Below are positions 1 to 7,841 of a stretch of 64,000 bases of DNA, one piece after another (the stretch's first letter is position 1; each line of letters opens with the position of its first letter). The stretch comes from Mycolicibacterium confluentis (GTDB taxonomy: Bacteria; Actinomycetota; Actinomycetes; Mycobacteriales; Mycobacteriaceae), in contig NZ_AP022612.1 of assembly GCF_010729895.1 (NCBI RefSeq), positions 1,364,001-1,428,000 of the forward strand, read 5' to 3'. Under the pieces are notes generated by a model. The model saw only the letters and a program-made list of their open reading frames with translations. It made no database searches and had not been told where the DNA came from. The translations under genes were made by a program, and so were the position numbers.

Positions 1-666
1 AGCGACAGCGGGGAGTCCGAATTCGGTCTCTGGCCGGCGGGTCCGGCCGATCGCGCCGATTTGGCGACGTTCACCGACCGGGCGCTGCGCTTGGACGAGG
101 CCGCGGTGGTGCGGCTGCGTGCTCGTGGAGCGGACCGCGTGGTCGCTTGGGTGGCAACGGGTTTCGATGTGCTGGCCAGTAGGGTGGTGCACGGTCGGGT
201 GAATCCGGCTGACCTGTCGGCCGGTGCGGACGCGCTGGCTCGTGGGCTTGTCGCCGCCACCGAACGCGTCGAGCCGGGGTTCCCGATGGACTCGGCGTGG
301 CGCGGGGTGCTGCCGCCGGACAAAGGTTTTGTGCACATCGACGACGTTCCCGCGCGCGTGATGCTCGATCTCGCCGCGCGGGGCGCCGAACTCGCGCGTG
401 AACACGGCAGTGCGCACGGCCCGCCGGCCTCCCTGCTCGATCAGGAGGTGCTTGTCGTCAGTGCACCGGGTGGTGATCTGAGTGTGGGTGTCCCGATGCG
501 CTGCGTCTTCGCGCTGACGGCGATGGGTTTCCTGCCGCAGCGCGCCGAGGCCGTGCCTGCCGACGAGATCGTGCGCGTGCGGATCCTGCCCGCGTGGCTT
601 CGCATCGACGCCCGGTTCGGGTCGGTGTACCGGCGACGGGGCGATCCTGCGGTGGTGCTGCGCTAG
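1..666 (+). CDS. conserved hypothetical protein, 5' end outside window
   Basis: The reading frame is open from base 1 with no stop, so the gene begins upstream of the window. A TTG at 61 is only an internal candidate start. The visible 221 residues are Arg/Ala/Val-rich with alternating charged and hydrophobic stretches. I see no signal peptide, membrane segment or catalytic motif. It converges on glbO, with about 105 nt between the stop codons and no clear hairpin there. I do not recognise the family. Codon use is GC-rich at third positions and matches its neighbours, which supports it being a real gene. Confidence 0.6.
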   Translation, partial: SDSGESEFGLWPAGPADRADLATFTDRALRLDEAAVVRLRARGADRVVAWVATGFDVLASRVVHGRVNPADLSAGADALARGLVAATERVEPGFPMDSAWRGVLPPDKGFVHIDDVPARVMLDLAARGAELAREHGSAHGPPASLLDQEVLVVSAPGGDLSVGVPMRCVFALTAMGFLPQRAEAVPADEIVRVRILPAWLRIDARFGSVYRRRGDPAVVLR

Positions 667-771
667 ACACCTGCGCCGCGGCGCCTTGACGAGCGCGACA
701 CTTAAACCGCCGCGAAGACACGCCGTGCGGGCTCGCAATGGTTGAAGTCTCGGCGCCAGCGGCGGGTCAGG

Positions 772-1176
772 TCAGAAGGGGGCGTTCACCATCGACTGCG
801 CGGCCATCTCGAGGTAGTCGAGCAGCGCGCGCCGGTGCGCGTCGTCGAGAGTCTGTGTGTCGATCTCGGCGACCGCGGTGTGCATGCAGCGCAGCCACGC
901 GTCGCGCTCGAGGAATCCGATGCGGAATGGGTTGTGGCGCATGCGCAGTCGCGGGTGTCCACGCAGTTCGGAATAGGTCCTCGGGCCGCCCCAGTACTGC
1001 TCGAGGAACATGCGCAGGCGCTCCTCGGCCCCGTCGAGGTCATCCTCGGGGTACAGCGGCCGCAGGATCTCGTCGTCGCGCACCAACTCGTAGAACCGCG
1101 AGACGATCTTGGCGAACGTTTCGTGGCCCCCGACGGCGTCGTAGAAGGTCTGCTGTGGCTGTTCCATCTCCACCAT
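772..1176 (-). CDS. glbO: group II truncated haemoglobin GlbO (trHbO)
   Basis: This is a 134-residue truncated haemoglobin, the size usual for group II. Family hallmarks are visible: FYELV and LYPEDDL in the B/CD region, the EQYWGGP segment, HPRLRMRH carrying the proximal His, and a Trp in DAWLRCM (the G8 position). These match M. tuberculosis Rv2470 closely. Mycobacterial GlbO binds O2 and is linked to respiration and redox defence. The start at 1176 lies 6 nt after the stop of the upstream sensor-domain gene, so the two are probably cotranscribed. An in-frame ATG at 1167 is an alternative start. Confidence 0.95.
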   Translation of the reverse strand: MVEMEQPQQTFYDAVGGHETFAKIVSRFYELVRDDEILRPLYPEDDLDGAEERLRMFLEQYWGGPRTYSELRGHPRLRMRHNPFRIGFLERDAWLRCMHTAVAEIDTQTLDDAHRRALLDYLEMAAQSMVNAPF

Positions 1177-1182
1177 TGTGTC

Positions 1183-2409
1183 TCAGGACGGAATCCGCGC
1201 CAGGATCCGGTCGGTGATCACGTCGGGTTCGGTGGTCGCGGTCGGCGAGACGACGGCGATGTCGACCACGACGCTGCCCTTGACTGCCAGAACCCGGTAC
1301 TGCGGCACACCGGGACCGGCGGTGATGGTGCTCCGCACCGCGACGCGTTCGGGCCCGCCGGTCGGAGTGCCGATGTCCCAGGTGATGGTGCCGCTCGGCG
1401 ACGTCAGCGTGAATGACCTGCCCGCGCACTGCTGCCACTGGGTGCGGCTGTCGGCCACGAACTTCCTGGCCGCGGCGGCGTCGTCGAAGCCGACCGCGAC
1501 CTGATCAACGATGGTGACGACGCTGTTGTCGCTGAAGCTGGCCCGCTTGTAGTCGCGACCACCCTTGCCCTCGTACACAGTGTCGATGCCCGCGGCGACC
1601 GCACTGAGGCATTCCTCGGGTTCGGCGGTGACGTCCTTGTCGGAACCGGAACCCGAACCTGACCCGCTCGACGACGACGGGGACAGGCCGGGGGTCTTCA
1701 TGATGGTTCTGACCTCGTCGAGGCTCAGCAGCACGTTGGAGATGTCGACGCGGGACTGCTTCGGTGCGGTGGTTCCGGGCGGCGCTGCGGGGGCAGGCAT
1801 CGTCAGCGAGGGTTCATCGCCGGCGACCGTCGTCGTGCCGTCGCCCGACCGGTCCGCGACCGTCAGGGTCGCCACGAGCGCGAGCACCGCGAAGACGATG
1901 ACCGCATACGACAGCGTCATCCCGATCAGCGCGCGCTCGCGGCCGCGTTCATGGCTCTGCTTGATCTGCCCCAGCGCCAGGTGTCCCAACAGCGCCCCGA
2001 CGGGTGCGAACACGAACGCGAACACGATCGAGAGCGTGGCCAGGGTGTTGGTCTGCTCCGGGGGATAGGGCAGGGGGGAGCCAGGCTGGGGCGGCGGGTA
2101 GGCACCGGATGGCGGCGGGTAGGCACCGGATGGTGGCGGGTAAGCGCCCGAAGGCGGCGGGTAGGCGCCCGACGACGGGTAGGCGCCAGGCGGGTACGCA
2201 CCAGGAGGCGGATAGGCGCCGAGGGGCGGGTAGGCCCCCGACGGCGGGTAGCCACCGGCAGGCGGCGGATACGCGCCCGGATACGGCTGCTGCTGTGCAC
2301 CTGGGTACGGCTGCGCGTAGGGGTCGACCGGCGCGGGAGCGTACGGATAACCAGGCGGGGGCGTTTCGGGTTGTTGAGGCCCGCCGGGTGGGTATTCGCC
2401 GTAGGTCAT
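1183..2409 (-). CDS. Pro-rich DUF4190 membrane protein with PknH-type extracellular sensor domain
   Basis: The protein has about 408 residues. Residues 1 to about 110 are a Pro/Gly/Tyr-rich cytoplasmic tail built of PPSGAYPP-like repeats. Two hydrophobic segments follow (around LATLSIVFAFVFAPVGALLG and GMTLSYAVIVFAVLALVATL), as in DUF4190 proteins. The C-terminal ~190 residues resemble the PknH-like extracellular sensor domain, with two Cys (EECLSA and QQCAGR) that probably form a disulfide. ATG 2409 is preferred over the upstream TTG at 2421 because AGGT sits at good spacing. It lies directly upstream of glbO on the same strand. The ligand is unknown. Confidence 0.8.
   Translation of the reverse strand: MTYGEYPPGGPQQPETPPPGYPYAPAPVDPYAQPYPGAQQQPYPGAYPPPAGGYPPSGAYPPLGAYPPPGAYPPGAYPSSGAYPPPSGAYPPPSGAYPPPSGAYPPPQPGSPLPYPPEQTNTLATLSIVFAFVFAPVGALLGHLALGQIKQSHERGRERALIGMTLSYAVIVFAVLALVATLTVADRSGDGTTTVAGDEPSLTMPAPAAPPGTTAPKQSRVDISNVLLSLDEVRTIMKTPGLSPSSSSGSGSGSGSDKDVTAEPEECLSAVAAGIDTVYEGKGGRDYKRASFSDNSVVTIVDQVAVGFDDAAAARKFVADSRTQWQQCAGRSFTLTSPSGTITWDIGTPTGGPERVAVRSTITAGPGVPQYRVLAVKGSVVVDIAVVSPTATTEPDVITDRILARIPS
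2091..2290 (-). repeat. degenerate in-frame tandem repeat encoding PPSGAYPP units
   Basis: Roughly 21-nt units rich in GGCGGGTAGGC (plus strand) recur about eight times with substitutions. They encode the Pro/Tyr-rich N-terminal tail of the sensor-domain protein. The repeats stay in frame, so this is a coding repeat, not a CRISPR or intergenic array. Copy number may vary between strains. Confidence 0.7.
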
Positions 2410-2556
2410 AGACCTATTCAAGCGGACTCGTGTCCAGGATCACACTCTGCCCCGGTGGTCCGAGGACACTGAAAGTTCACTGGATTGACCTGCGAACATG
2501 ATCGGAATTGCCGTGCGCATGCGGCGAATCCGTGGTGGACTGTCGGCGGAGGACCA

Positions 2557-3216
2557 ATGGCGCAGCGCAAACGCAACCTGGCGAAACGGGTGGGCCACCG
2601 CTCATCCGCCGGCCCGGTCGGGCAGGGGATTGGCGCGCCGCTGCACAGTGTGGAGACCGTCGGAGAGCCTCCGACCGTCGCCCATGACCCCAGCTCCGTA
2701 TGGGGAAGGCGCCGCGTCCTGCTGCTGAACTCGACCTACGAACCGCTGACGGCGTTGCCCATGCGCCGGGCCATCGTCATGCTGCTCTGCGGCAAGGCCG
2801 ACGTCGTGCACGACGACCCGAATGGGCCCATCATCCACTCGGCGATGCGCACGGTCGCGGTGCCGTCGGTGATCCGGCTGCGCAGCTACGTGCGGGTGCC
2901 GTACCGGGCCCGGGTTCCGATGACCAGGGCGGCGTTGATGCACCGGGACAGGTTCAGGTGCGCCTACTGCGGCAGCAAAGCCGACACCGTCGACCATGTC
3001 GTGCCGCGCAGTCGTGGTGGCGAGCACACCTGGGAGAACTGCGTGGCGTGCTGCTCGACGTGTAACCACCGCAAGGCCGACCGGCTGTTGTCCGAACTCG
3101 GGTGGGCGCTGCGACGGGCCCCCATGCCCCCGAAGGGGCAGCACTGGCGGCTGTTGTCAACGGTCAAGGAGCTCGATCCGGCGTGGGTGCGCTACCTCGG
3201 TGAAGGCGCCGCCTGA
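2557..3216 (+). CDS. HNH endonuclease domain protein (Rv2469c-like)
   Basis: The protein has 219 residues. A basic N-terminus is followed by a conserved segment starting at RRVLLLNSTYEPL, which is typical of this actinobacterial family. A C-terminal HNH nuclease fold follows: CAYCG, then DHVVPRSRGG, then NCVACCSTCNHRKADR, giving two CxxC zinc-binding pairs plus catalytic His and Asn. ATG 2557 is chosen because GGAGGA lies just upstream at 2548. An in-frame start at 2485 would add a low-complexity tail. It diverges from the sensor-domain gene. The family is thought to cleave DNA, but the biological role is not established. Confidence 0.85.
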   Translation: MAQRKRNLAKRVGHRSSAGPVGQGIGAPLHSVETVGEPPTVAHDPSSVWGRRRVLLLNSTYEPLTALPMRRAIVMLLCGKADVVHDDPNGPIIHSAMRTVAVPSVIRLRSYVRVPYRARVPMTRAALMHRDRFRCAYCGSKADTVDHVVPRSRGGEHTWENCVACCSTCNHRKADRLLSELGWALRRAPMPPKGQHWRLLSTVKELDPAWVRYLGEGAA

Positions 3217-3258
3217 GGCGAAACGCGCCTTGTTCTCGAGAGCCGGGCCCGGCTGCGA

Positions 3259-3264
3259 TAGGTT
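3259..3264 (+). promoter_or_regulatory. candidate leaderless -10 box for ctaJ
   Basis: TAGGTT ends 6 nt before GTG 3271. This matches the mycobacterial leaderless arrangement (TANNNT followed by 6-8 nt, then the start codon). No Shine-Dalgarno sequence is visible. Confidence 0.45.
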
Positions 3265-3270
3265 AGGCGC

Positions 3271-3504
3271 GTGAGTACCGCGCTTACCCATTCCCTGTTG
3301 GGCGGGGTCCCGCTGCTCTTGGCGGCGATCCTGGCCCTTCTGACACTGCCGCGCAAGGGGCCGCATCCCGCCTCGTACAACCTTCCCGACGAGTGGACCT
3401 ACGGCCCGATCCTGTGGGCCGCCACCGACGAGAAGATTGGCGACGCACACGGCCACGGCGCCGACGAGCTGACTGTGGGAGGTGGCGCAAGTGGCAAGTG
3501 GTGA
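3271..3504 (+). CDS. ctaJ: small single-span membrane protein, probable cytochrome aa3 oxidase subunit CtaJ
   Basis: The protein has 77 residues: one N-terminal transmembrane helix (about residues 8-27, [19 protein letters not shown]) followed by a short His-rich tail (DAHGHGADE). From memory, the equivalent M. smegmatis gene (MSMEG_4693) encodes CtaJ, a small subunit seen in the cryo-EM structure of the complex III-IV supercomplex. Size, topology and position beside an Rv2468c homologue agree. It overlaps the next gene by 14 nt and probably shares its transcript. The family assignment relies on recollection of M. smegmatis locus numbers. Confidence 0.65.
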   Translation: MSTALTHSLLGGVPLLLAAILALLTLPRKGPHPASYNLPDEWTYGPILWAATDEKIGDAHGHGADELTVGGGASGKW

Positions 3505-3967
3505 TCACTCCACGCTGGTGACCGTCGACCCTGAGTCGCTGCCTCGCGGCTGGGCGGTGACGTCCAGCGGTCGCCTGTCGGGCGTCGTCGAACCCGGCGA
3601 GCCGTCGGAGACCTACCCGTTCTCGATCAAGGACCGAGTTGCTCTCGACGAGGCCCTGAAGTGGGGTTCGCGGGAGTCCAAGGCCCGTTTTGCGGTCTAC
3701 ATCGGTGACCTGGGCGCAGACCCGGCCGCCGAGGCCCGCAGAATCCTCGGCCGAGTCCCCACCCCCAATGATGCGGTGCTGATCGCGGTGTCGCCCAACC
3801 AGCGAGCCATCGAGGTGGTCTACGGCGCCGGCGTGCAGGGCCGTGGGGCCGAGTCGGCCGCTCCGCTCGGGGTGGCCGCCGCCGCCTCCGCCTTCAAGGA
3901 GGGCAACCTGATCGACGGACTGGTCAGCGCCGTGCGCGTGCTGTCCGCCGGGATCTCTCGCCCGTAG
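3491..3967 (+). CDS. DUF5130 protein, Rv2468c family (supercomplex-associated factor)
   Basis: The protein has 158 residues with no signal peptide. The central VYIGDLG and [20 protein letters not shown] segments resemble the TPM-like fold of DUF5130 proteins. GTG 3491 is chosen over GTG 3482 because GGGAGG at 3477-3482 would overlap the earlier codon. The M. smegmatis relative (MSMEG_4692, called PRSAF1) was found with the complex III-IV supercomplex, again from memory. The 14-nt overlap with ctaJ suggests coupled translation of two supercomplex components. A 13-bp hairpin terminator follows. Confidence 0.7.
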   Translation: MASGDHSTLVTVDPESLPRGWAVTSSGRLSGVVEPGEPSETYPFSIKDRVALDEALKWGSRESKARFAVYIGDLGADPAAEARRILGRVPTPNDAVLIAVSPNQRAIEVVYGAGVQGRGAESAAPLGVAAAASAFKEGNLIDGLVSAVRVLSAGISRP

Positions 3968-4002
3968 GTCAACGGGCGCGGGCCGCCCGGTCCGCACCAG
4001 CT

Positions 4003-4032
4003 AAAGGGGCGCGCAGGAATGCGCGCCCCTTT
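4003..4032 (+). terminator. hairpin terminator after the ctaJ operon
   Basis: A 13-bp perfect stem (AAAGGGGCGCGCA and its complement) surrounds a GGAA loop and is followed by CTTG. Confidence 0.8.
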
Positions 4033-4096
4033 CTTGTTCATCGAGCGTCGACACGCCGCCCGGATTCGCAGACTGCGCGCTCGTCGCACCCCTGCG

Positions 4097-4102
4097 TATA
4101 TT
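4097..4102 (+). promoter_or_regulatory. candidate leaderless -10 box for the MFS gene
   Basis: TATATT lies 7 nt before ATG 4110. This supports ATG 4110 over the in-frame TTG at 4101, which would fall inside the box. Confidence 0.5.
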
Positions 4103-4109
4103 GACGCCG

Positions 4110-5660
4110 ATGCAAGACCGGCCGCAGCACGCACCGTGGATTCTGGGCACGCTGCTCGTCGCAGCCGGCGTGGCCAACATCAACATGTCGATCGCCAACG
4201 TCGCACTGCCCGACATCGCCAAGGCGTTGGATGCCAGCCAGAGTCAACAGAATCTGATCGCCGACGCGTTCACCATGGCGCTCGCGGCGACCGTGCTCTA
4301 TCTCGGCGCCGTGGGCGACCGCTACGGTCGAAAATCCCTGCTGATGTGGGGCGCTGCCGTGTCGATTCCGGCGGCACTGATCGCGGCCTGGGCGCCGTCG
4401 GTGGAAGTGTTGGTGGCGGCGCGCATCATCGGCGGTGTCGGCGCGGCGCTGCTGTTTCCCACCACGTTGTCACTCATCTCGGTGCTGTGGCGCGGCAGGG
4501 CCCGCACCGGCGCCATTGCGCTGTGGTCCGGTGTCGGCGGCAGCACGGCATTCCTGGGCAGCGTGGTGGCCGGCGCGCTGCTGCTGTGGTTCTGGTGGGG
4601 GTCGGTGTTCCTGCTGACCGCGCCCTTCGCGGTGGCGTTGCTGGTGATCGGCAGACTCGTGATCCCCGCAGACGAAGACCTCGACACCGAACCCGTCGAC
4701 CATCTCGGCGGGCTGCTGTCGATCATCGCCGTGGCGGCCCTGGTGCTCGCGGTTCAGGAGGCCACCGAGGGATTTTCGGTGATGCTGGTGGCCCTGGTGG
4801 TCGTCGCGGTGGTCGTCACCGCACTGTTCCTGGTACGTCAGCGTTCGGCGCCGCACCCGCTCGTCGACCTCCGGCTGGCCGGGCAGCCCACGTTCCTGAT
4901 CGCCGCACTGGCGGGCAGCATCGCCTTCGGCGCGCTGATCGGCGGGCTGTACATCGGTCAGCAGTTCACCGCCAATGTCCTGCGGTATGACACCTTTCAG
5001 TCGGCGGCGACCACCATCCCGGCTGCGATCTGCTTCCTGGTCGGCTCACCGTTCGCCAGCCGATGGATGACCGAGCGTGGTGGACGTTTCACCCTGACCG
5101 TCGGCATCGGATGCATCGGGATCGGCTTCGTGATGATTGCGATGTTGTGGCATCCGGGTTCGTCGGTGTGGGTGGTGTTGGCGCCCTACGCGATCCTCGG
5201 AGCCGGCACTGCGTTCGCGGGGGCCGCGGCATCGACCGCCATCATGGCCAGCCTGCCCGCGCAGCGCGCCGGGATGGGTTCGTCGTTCACCGACTTGACC
5301 CGCGACTTCGGTGGCGCGCTGATCCAGGCGTTGATGGCCGGCGCGCTGACCCTCACGTATTCAGGGGCGATGATGAGCTCGTACGCTGGCCTGCCCGACG
5401 AGGAAGCCGCCCGGATCAGCGAGGAGGCGGCCGAGGGGATCGCTGCCTCCTATCAGAAGGCTGAGTCGGTGGCGGCCAGCTATCCGCCGGCCTCAGCGGA
5501 GGGCCTGTTGCGCGATGCGGCGACCGCGTTCTCGACGGGGAAGACCTACGCCTTCGTCATCGCGATCGTGCTTGTCACGGTGGCGCTGCTGGTGGTGTGG
5601 CGGTGGTACCCGAGTCGGCAGCGCGAATCCGCGGTGTTCGAGTCCTACGCAGCCGACTGA
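4110..5660 (+). CDS. DHA2-family MFS drug efflux transporter
   Basis: The protein has 516 residues, consistent with a 14-helix DHA2 (EmrB/QacA) proton antiporter. Motif A is visible as GAVGDRYGRKSLL after helix 2, and the helix 5 region contains GVGGSTAFLGSVVAGALL. The region near residue 390 (MGSSFTDLTRDFGGALIQALMAG) matches motifs conserved in the second half of this family. A hydrophilic loop (residues ~420-470) precedes the last helix. The substrate cannot be read from sequence. It is convergent with the exporter operon, with only 6 nt between stops. M. tuberculosis carries a DHA2-like gene (Rv2459) elsewhere in this neighbourhood. Confidence 0.85.
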   Translation: MQDRPQHAPWILGTLLVAAGVANINMSIANVALPDIAKALDASQSQQNLIADAFTMALAATVLYLGAVGDRYGRKSLLMWGAAVSIPAALIAAWAPSVEVLVAARIIGGVGAALLFPTTLSLISVLWRGRARTGAIALWSGVGGSTAFLGSVVAGALLLWFWWGSVFLLTAPFAVALLVIGRLVIPADEDLDTEPVDHLGGLLSIIAVAALVLAVQEATEGFSVMLVALVVVAVVVTALFLVRQRSAPHPLVDLRLAGQPTFLIAALAGSIAFGALIGGLYIGQQFTANVLRYDTFQSAATTIPAAICFLVGSPFASRWMTERGGRFTLTVGIGCIGIGFVMIAMLWHPGSSVWVVLAPYAILGAGTAFAGAAASTAIMASLPAQRAGMGSSFTDLTRDFGGALIQALMAGALTLTYSGAMMSSYAGLPDEEAARISEEAAEGIAASYQKAESVAASYPPASAEGLLRDAATAFSTGKTYAFVIAIVLVTVALLVVWRWYPSRQRESAVFESYAAD

Positions 5661-5666
5661 CCTGCC

Positions 5667-7841
5667 TCACAGCTGCTGGCGTGCCGCCAGCTTGGAGAAG
5701 AGGCCGCCCGCCTCGAGAAGTTCCTCCGGTGTCCCCGACTCGGCGATGCCGCCGTCGGCGACCACCAGTACGCGGTCCGCCCGCCGGACCGTCGAGAGGC
5801 GGTGGGCGATCACCACACGGGTCGCGCTCGATTCGGTGATGGTGCGCATCACGACGGCCTGTGTCGCATTGTCGAGTGCGCTGGTCGCCTCGTCCAGGAA
5901 GATGATCGCCGGGTCGGCCGCCAGCGCGGCGGCGATCATCAGACGTTGGCGCTGCCCGCCGCTGAGCGCCGAACCACCTTCGCCCACTGAGGTTTCCAAA
6001 CCGAGCGGCATCCCGGCCACGCTGTCCTCCAGTGCGCAGGCGGTGAGCAGCTTCCGCATGCTGTCCTCAGGGATGAGGCGTGGACCGCAGATGCATTCGC
6101 GGACTGTGGTTCCCATCGGATCCGAGGACTGCAGCACCACCCCGATCTGGCGTCGAACCGCGGCGACGTCCAATCGGGACAAGTCGGTGCCGTTGTAGCA
6201 GACGGCGCCGGACCACGGCTCCTCGAATCCGAGCAGCAGTCGCATCAGGGTCGATTTGCCACTGCCTGAGGGGCCCACGACGGCAACGAACTCACCGGGT
6301 CGCACATCGAGGGACAGGTTCTCGAAGAGCGGAGGCCTGTCCGTGCGGTAGCCGAACGTGACTTCTCGCATCGACAGGGCTCCGGTCAGCTGTCCGGGAT
6401 GCACGACGTCCGGTCGGTTCTCGGCGTCGGCGGCGACAATGGGGTTCAGCCGGGAAAGCTGTGGACCGTACTCCGACAGCGTGATCAGGTTGGAACTCAG
6501 CGCCAGCATCGCCACGGTGACTTGTGAGAGTGCCGTGTAGATCGCTAGGAAAGCACCTGGCGCAGTTGCCGATCCGGGTTCGAGTGCAGCCACCGGCAGA
6601 ATCACCACGGCCGCCACGAAGGTGGTCAGCACCACCGTGGACGCGGCGCTGGTGATCGGTGCACTCAGGGACACTGACCGCAGCTGGCGTCCCATCACCC
6701 GGGTGCTCTCACCCTGCAACTGCGCCCATTGCACCAACGCCCGGTCTTCGCGTGCGGTGACCCGCCACGTTCCCAGCGTGCGCAGGATGGACAGCAGCAT
6801 CGCGTCGGTGCTGGATCGCCGTTCCAGCAGTGCGGGCAACACCGTGCGCTTCTTCCAGTTCACCGCGACCGATCCGGCCAGCACCAGGATCACCGTGAGC
6901 GCCACCACGATCCCGACCGAGGCTCCGGCTGCAAACACGAACCCGATGCTGGACAGGCCGAAAACCGAAGAGATCAGCAGGGATACGACGGCGTCGTCGA
7001 CCGACTGTCGCGCCTGTTGATCAGCCGTGGCGCGGCTGACCACTTCACCGACTGGTCGGGACCGGAAGAAGGCGGCCTTGAGGCGCAGCAGCCGGGCCGT
7101 CACCGCATGCGACAGCACCAGATCCATCCGGTCACGGATTCGGACCAACAGGTATCCGCGCAGAAGCGAGACCACCGCAACCGCCGCGCTCGCCGAGGCG
7201 AACACCGCCAACAGTACTGTCACCAGATCGGTTCGGCCCTGCGGGATGGCGAGGTTGAAGACAGCCGAGGTGGTGGCCGGCAACAGGAGTGCCCCCAGGC
7301 CGCTGGTGACCGCCAACGCCAGGTACAGCCAGACGTCGTGGCGCTGTCGACGCAGCGACCACAACACCAACGACCACCAGTGGGCTGTCGCCGGGAGGTC
7401 GATCGCGAATGCCACCGCGTCCGCCGACACTCCGCCCGCGGCATTGCGATCCAACCGACGGGTCTGTCGATCAGGTCCGCGCACCAGCAGCGTCCCTGTT
7501 CGCGAGGGCACCACGGCGGCGGGTGTGCCGTCCGTCTCGACGAGCATCGGGCCGGGGACCATGGCACGCCAGTTGCCGCGCAGACGCACCCGCCAGTGCA
7601 TCCAGGACGACGCCGCGGCCGTGGCGTCGACCGCGGCCAGCAGGGGTTCGGTGGGTTCCGACGGGTCGACCTGAGGGTGCTCCAGCGCTGCGCCGATCAC
7701 CGACATCGTGTCGGCGAATTGGTCGGAACGCCGAGGCGCCCGGCGGACTGAGGGTTCGGCGAACGCGGTCAAGGCCTCGATGGTCTCATCGAGAGTACCG
7801 CCGGTCGTCGTCGACCGATCCGGTTGAATGTGTTCAGCCAT
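5667..7841 (-). CDS. NHLM-type ABC exporter, permease-ATPase 2 (TIGR03797-like)
   Basis: The protein has 724 residues. About 170 N-terminal residues precede the membrane domain, with the pattern MHWRVRLRGNWR, GPMLVE, AAVVPSR and RRLDRNAAGG typical of the second ABC subunit of NHLM bacteriocin exporters. Six transmembrane helices follow (residues ~170-450), then an ATPase with Walker A GPSGSGKST, signature LSGGQRQR and Walker B IIFLDEATSALD. ATG 7841 overlaps the upstream ABC gene by 8 nt. An in-frame ATG at 7880 lacks a ribosome site. Last gene of the three-gene operon. The family exports leader-bearing ribosomal peptides; the cargo is unknown here. Confidence 0.8.
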   Translation of the reverse strand: MAEHIQPDRSTTTGGTLDETIEALTAFAEPSVRRAPRRSDQFADTMSVIGAALEHPQVDPSEPTEPLLAAVDATAAASSWMHWRVRLRGNWRAMVPGPMLVETDGTPAAVVPSRTGTLLVRGPDRQTRRLDRNAAGGVSADAVAFAIDLPATAHWWSLVLWSLRRQRHDVWLYLALAVTSGLGALLLPATTSAVFNLAIPQGRTDLVTVLLAVFASASAAVAVVSLLRGYLLVRIRDRMDLVLSHAVTARLLRLKAAFFRSRPVGEVVSRATADQQARQSVDDAVVSLLISSVFGLSSIGFVFAAGASVGIVVALTVILVLAGSVAVNWKKRTVLPALLERRSSTDAMLLSILRTLGTWRVTAREDRALVQWAQLQGESTRVMGRQLRSVSLSAPITSAASTVVLTTFVAAVVILPVAALEPGSATAPGAFLAIYTALSQVTVAMLALSSNLITLSEYGPQLSRLNPIVAADAENRPDVVHPGQLTGALSMREVTFGYRTDRPPLFENLSLDVRPGEFVAVVGPSGSGKSTLMRLLLGFEEPWSGAVCYNGTDLSRLDVAAVRRQIGVVLQSSDPMGTTVRECICGPRLIPEDSMRKLLTACALEDSVAGMPLGLETSVGEGGSALSGGQRQRLMIAAALAADPAIIFLDEATSALDNATQAVVMRTITESSATRVVIAHRLSTVRRADRVLVVADGGIAESGTPEELLEAGGLFSKLAARQQL

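Noticed and set aside
2091-2290. short periodic repeats that look like a CRISPR array
   Set aside because: The units are contiguous, in frame, lack unique spacers and encode the Pro-rich tail of a protein.
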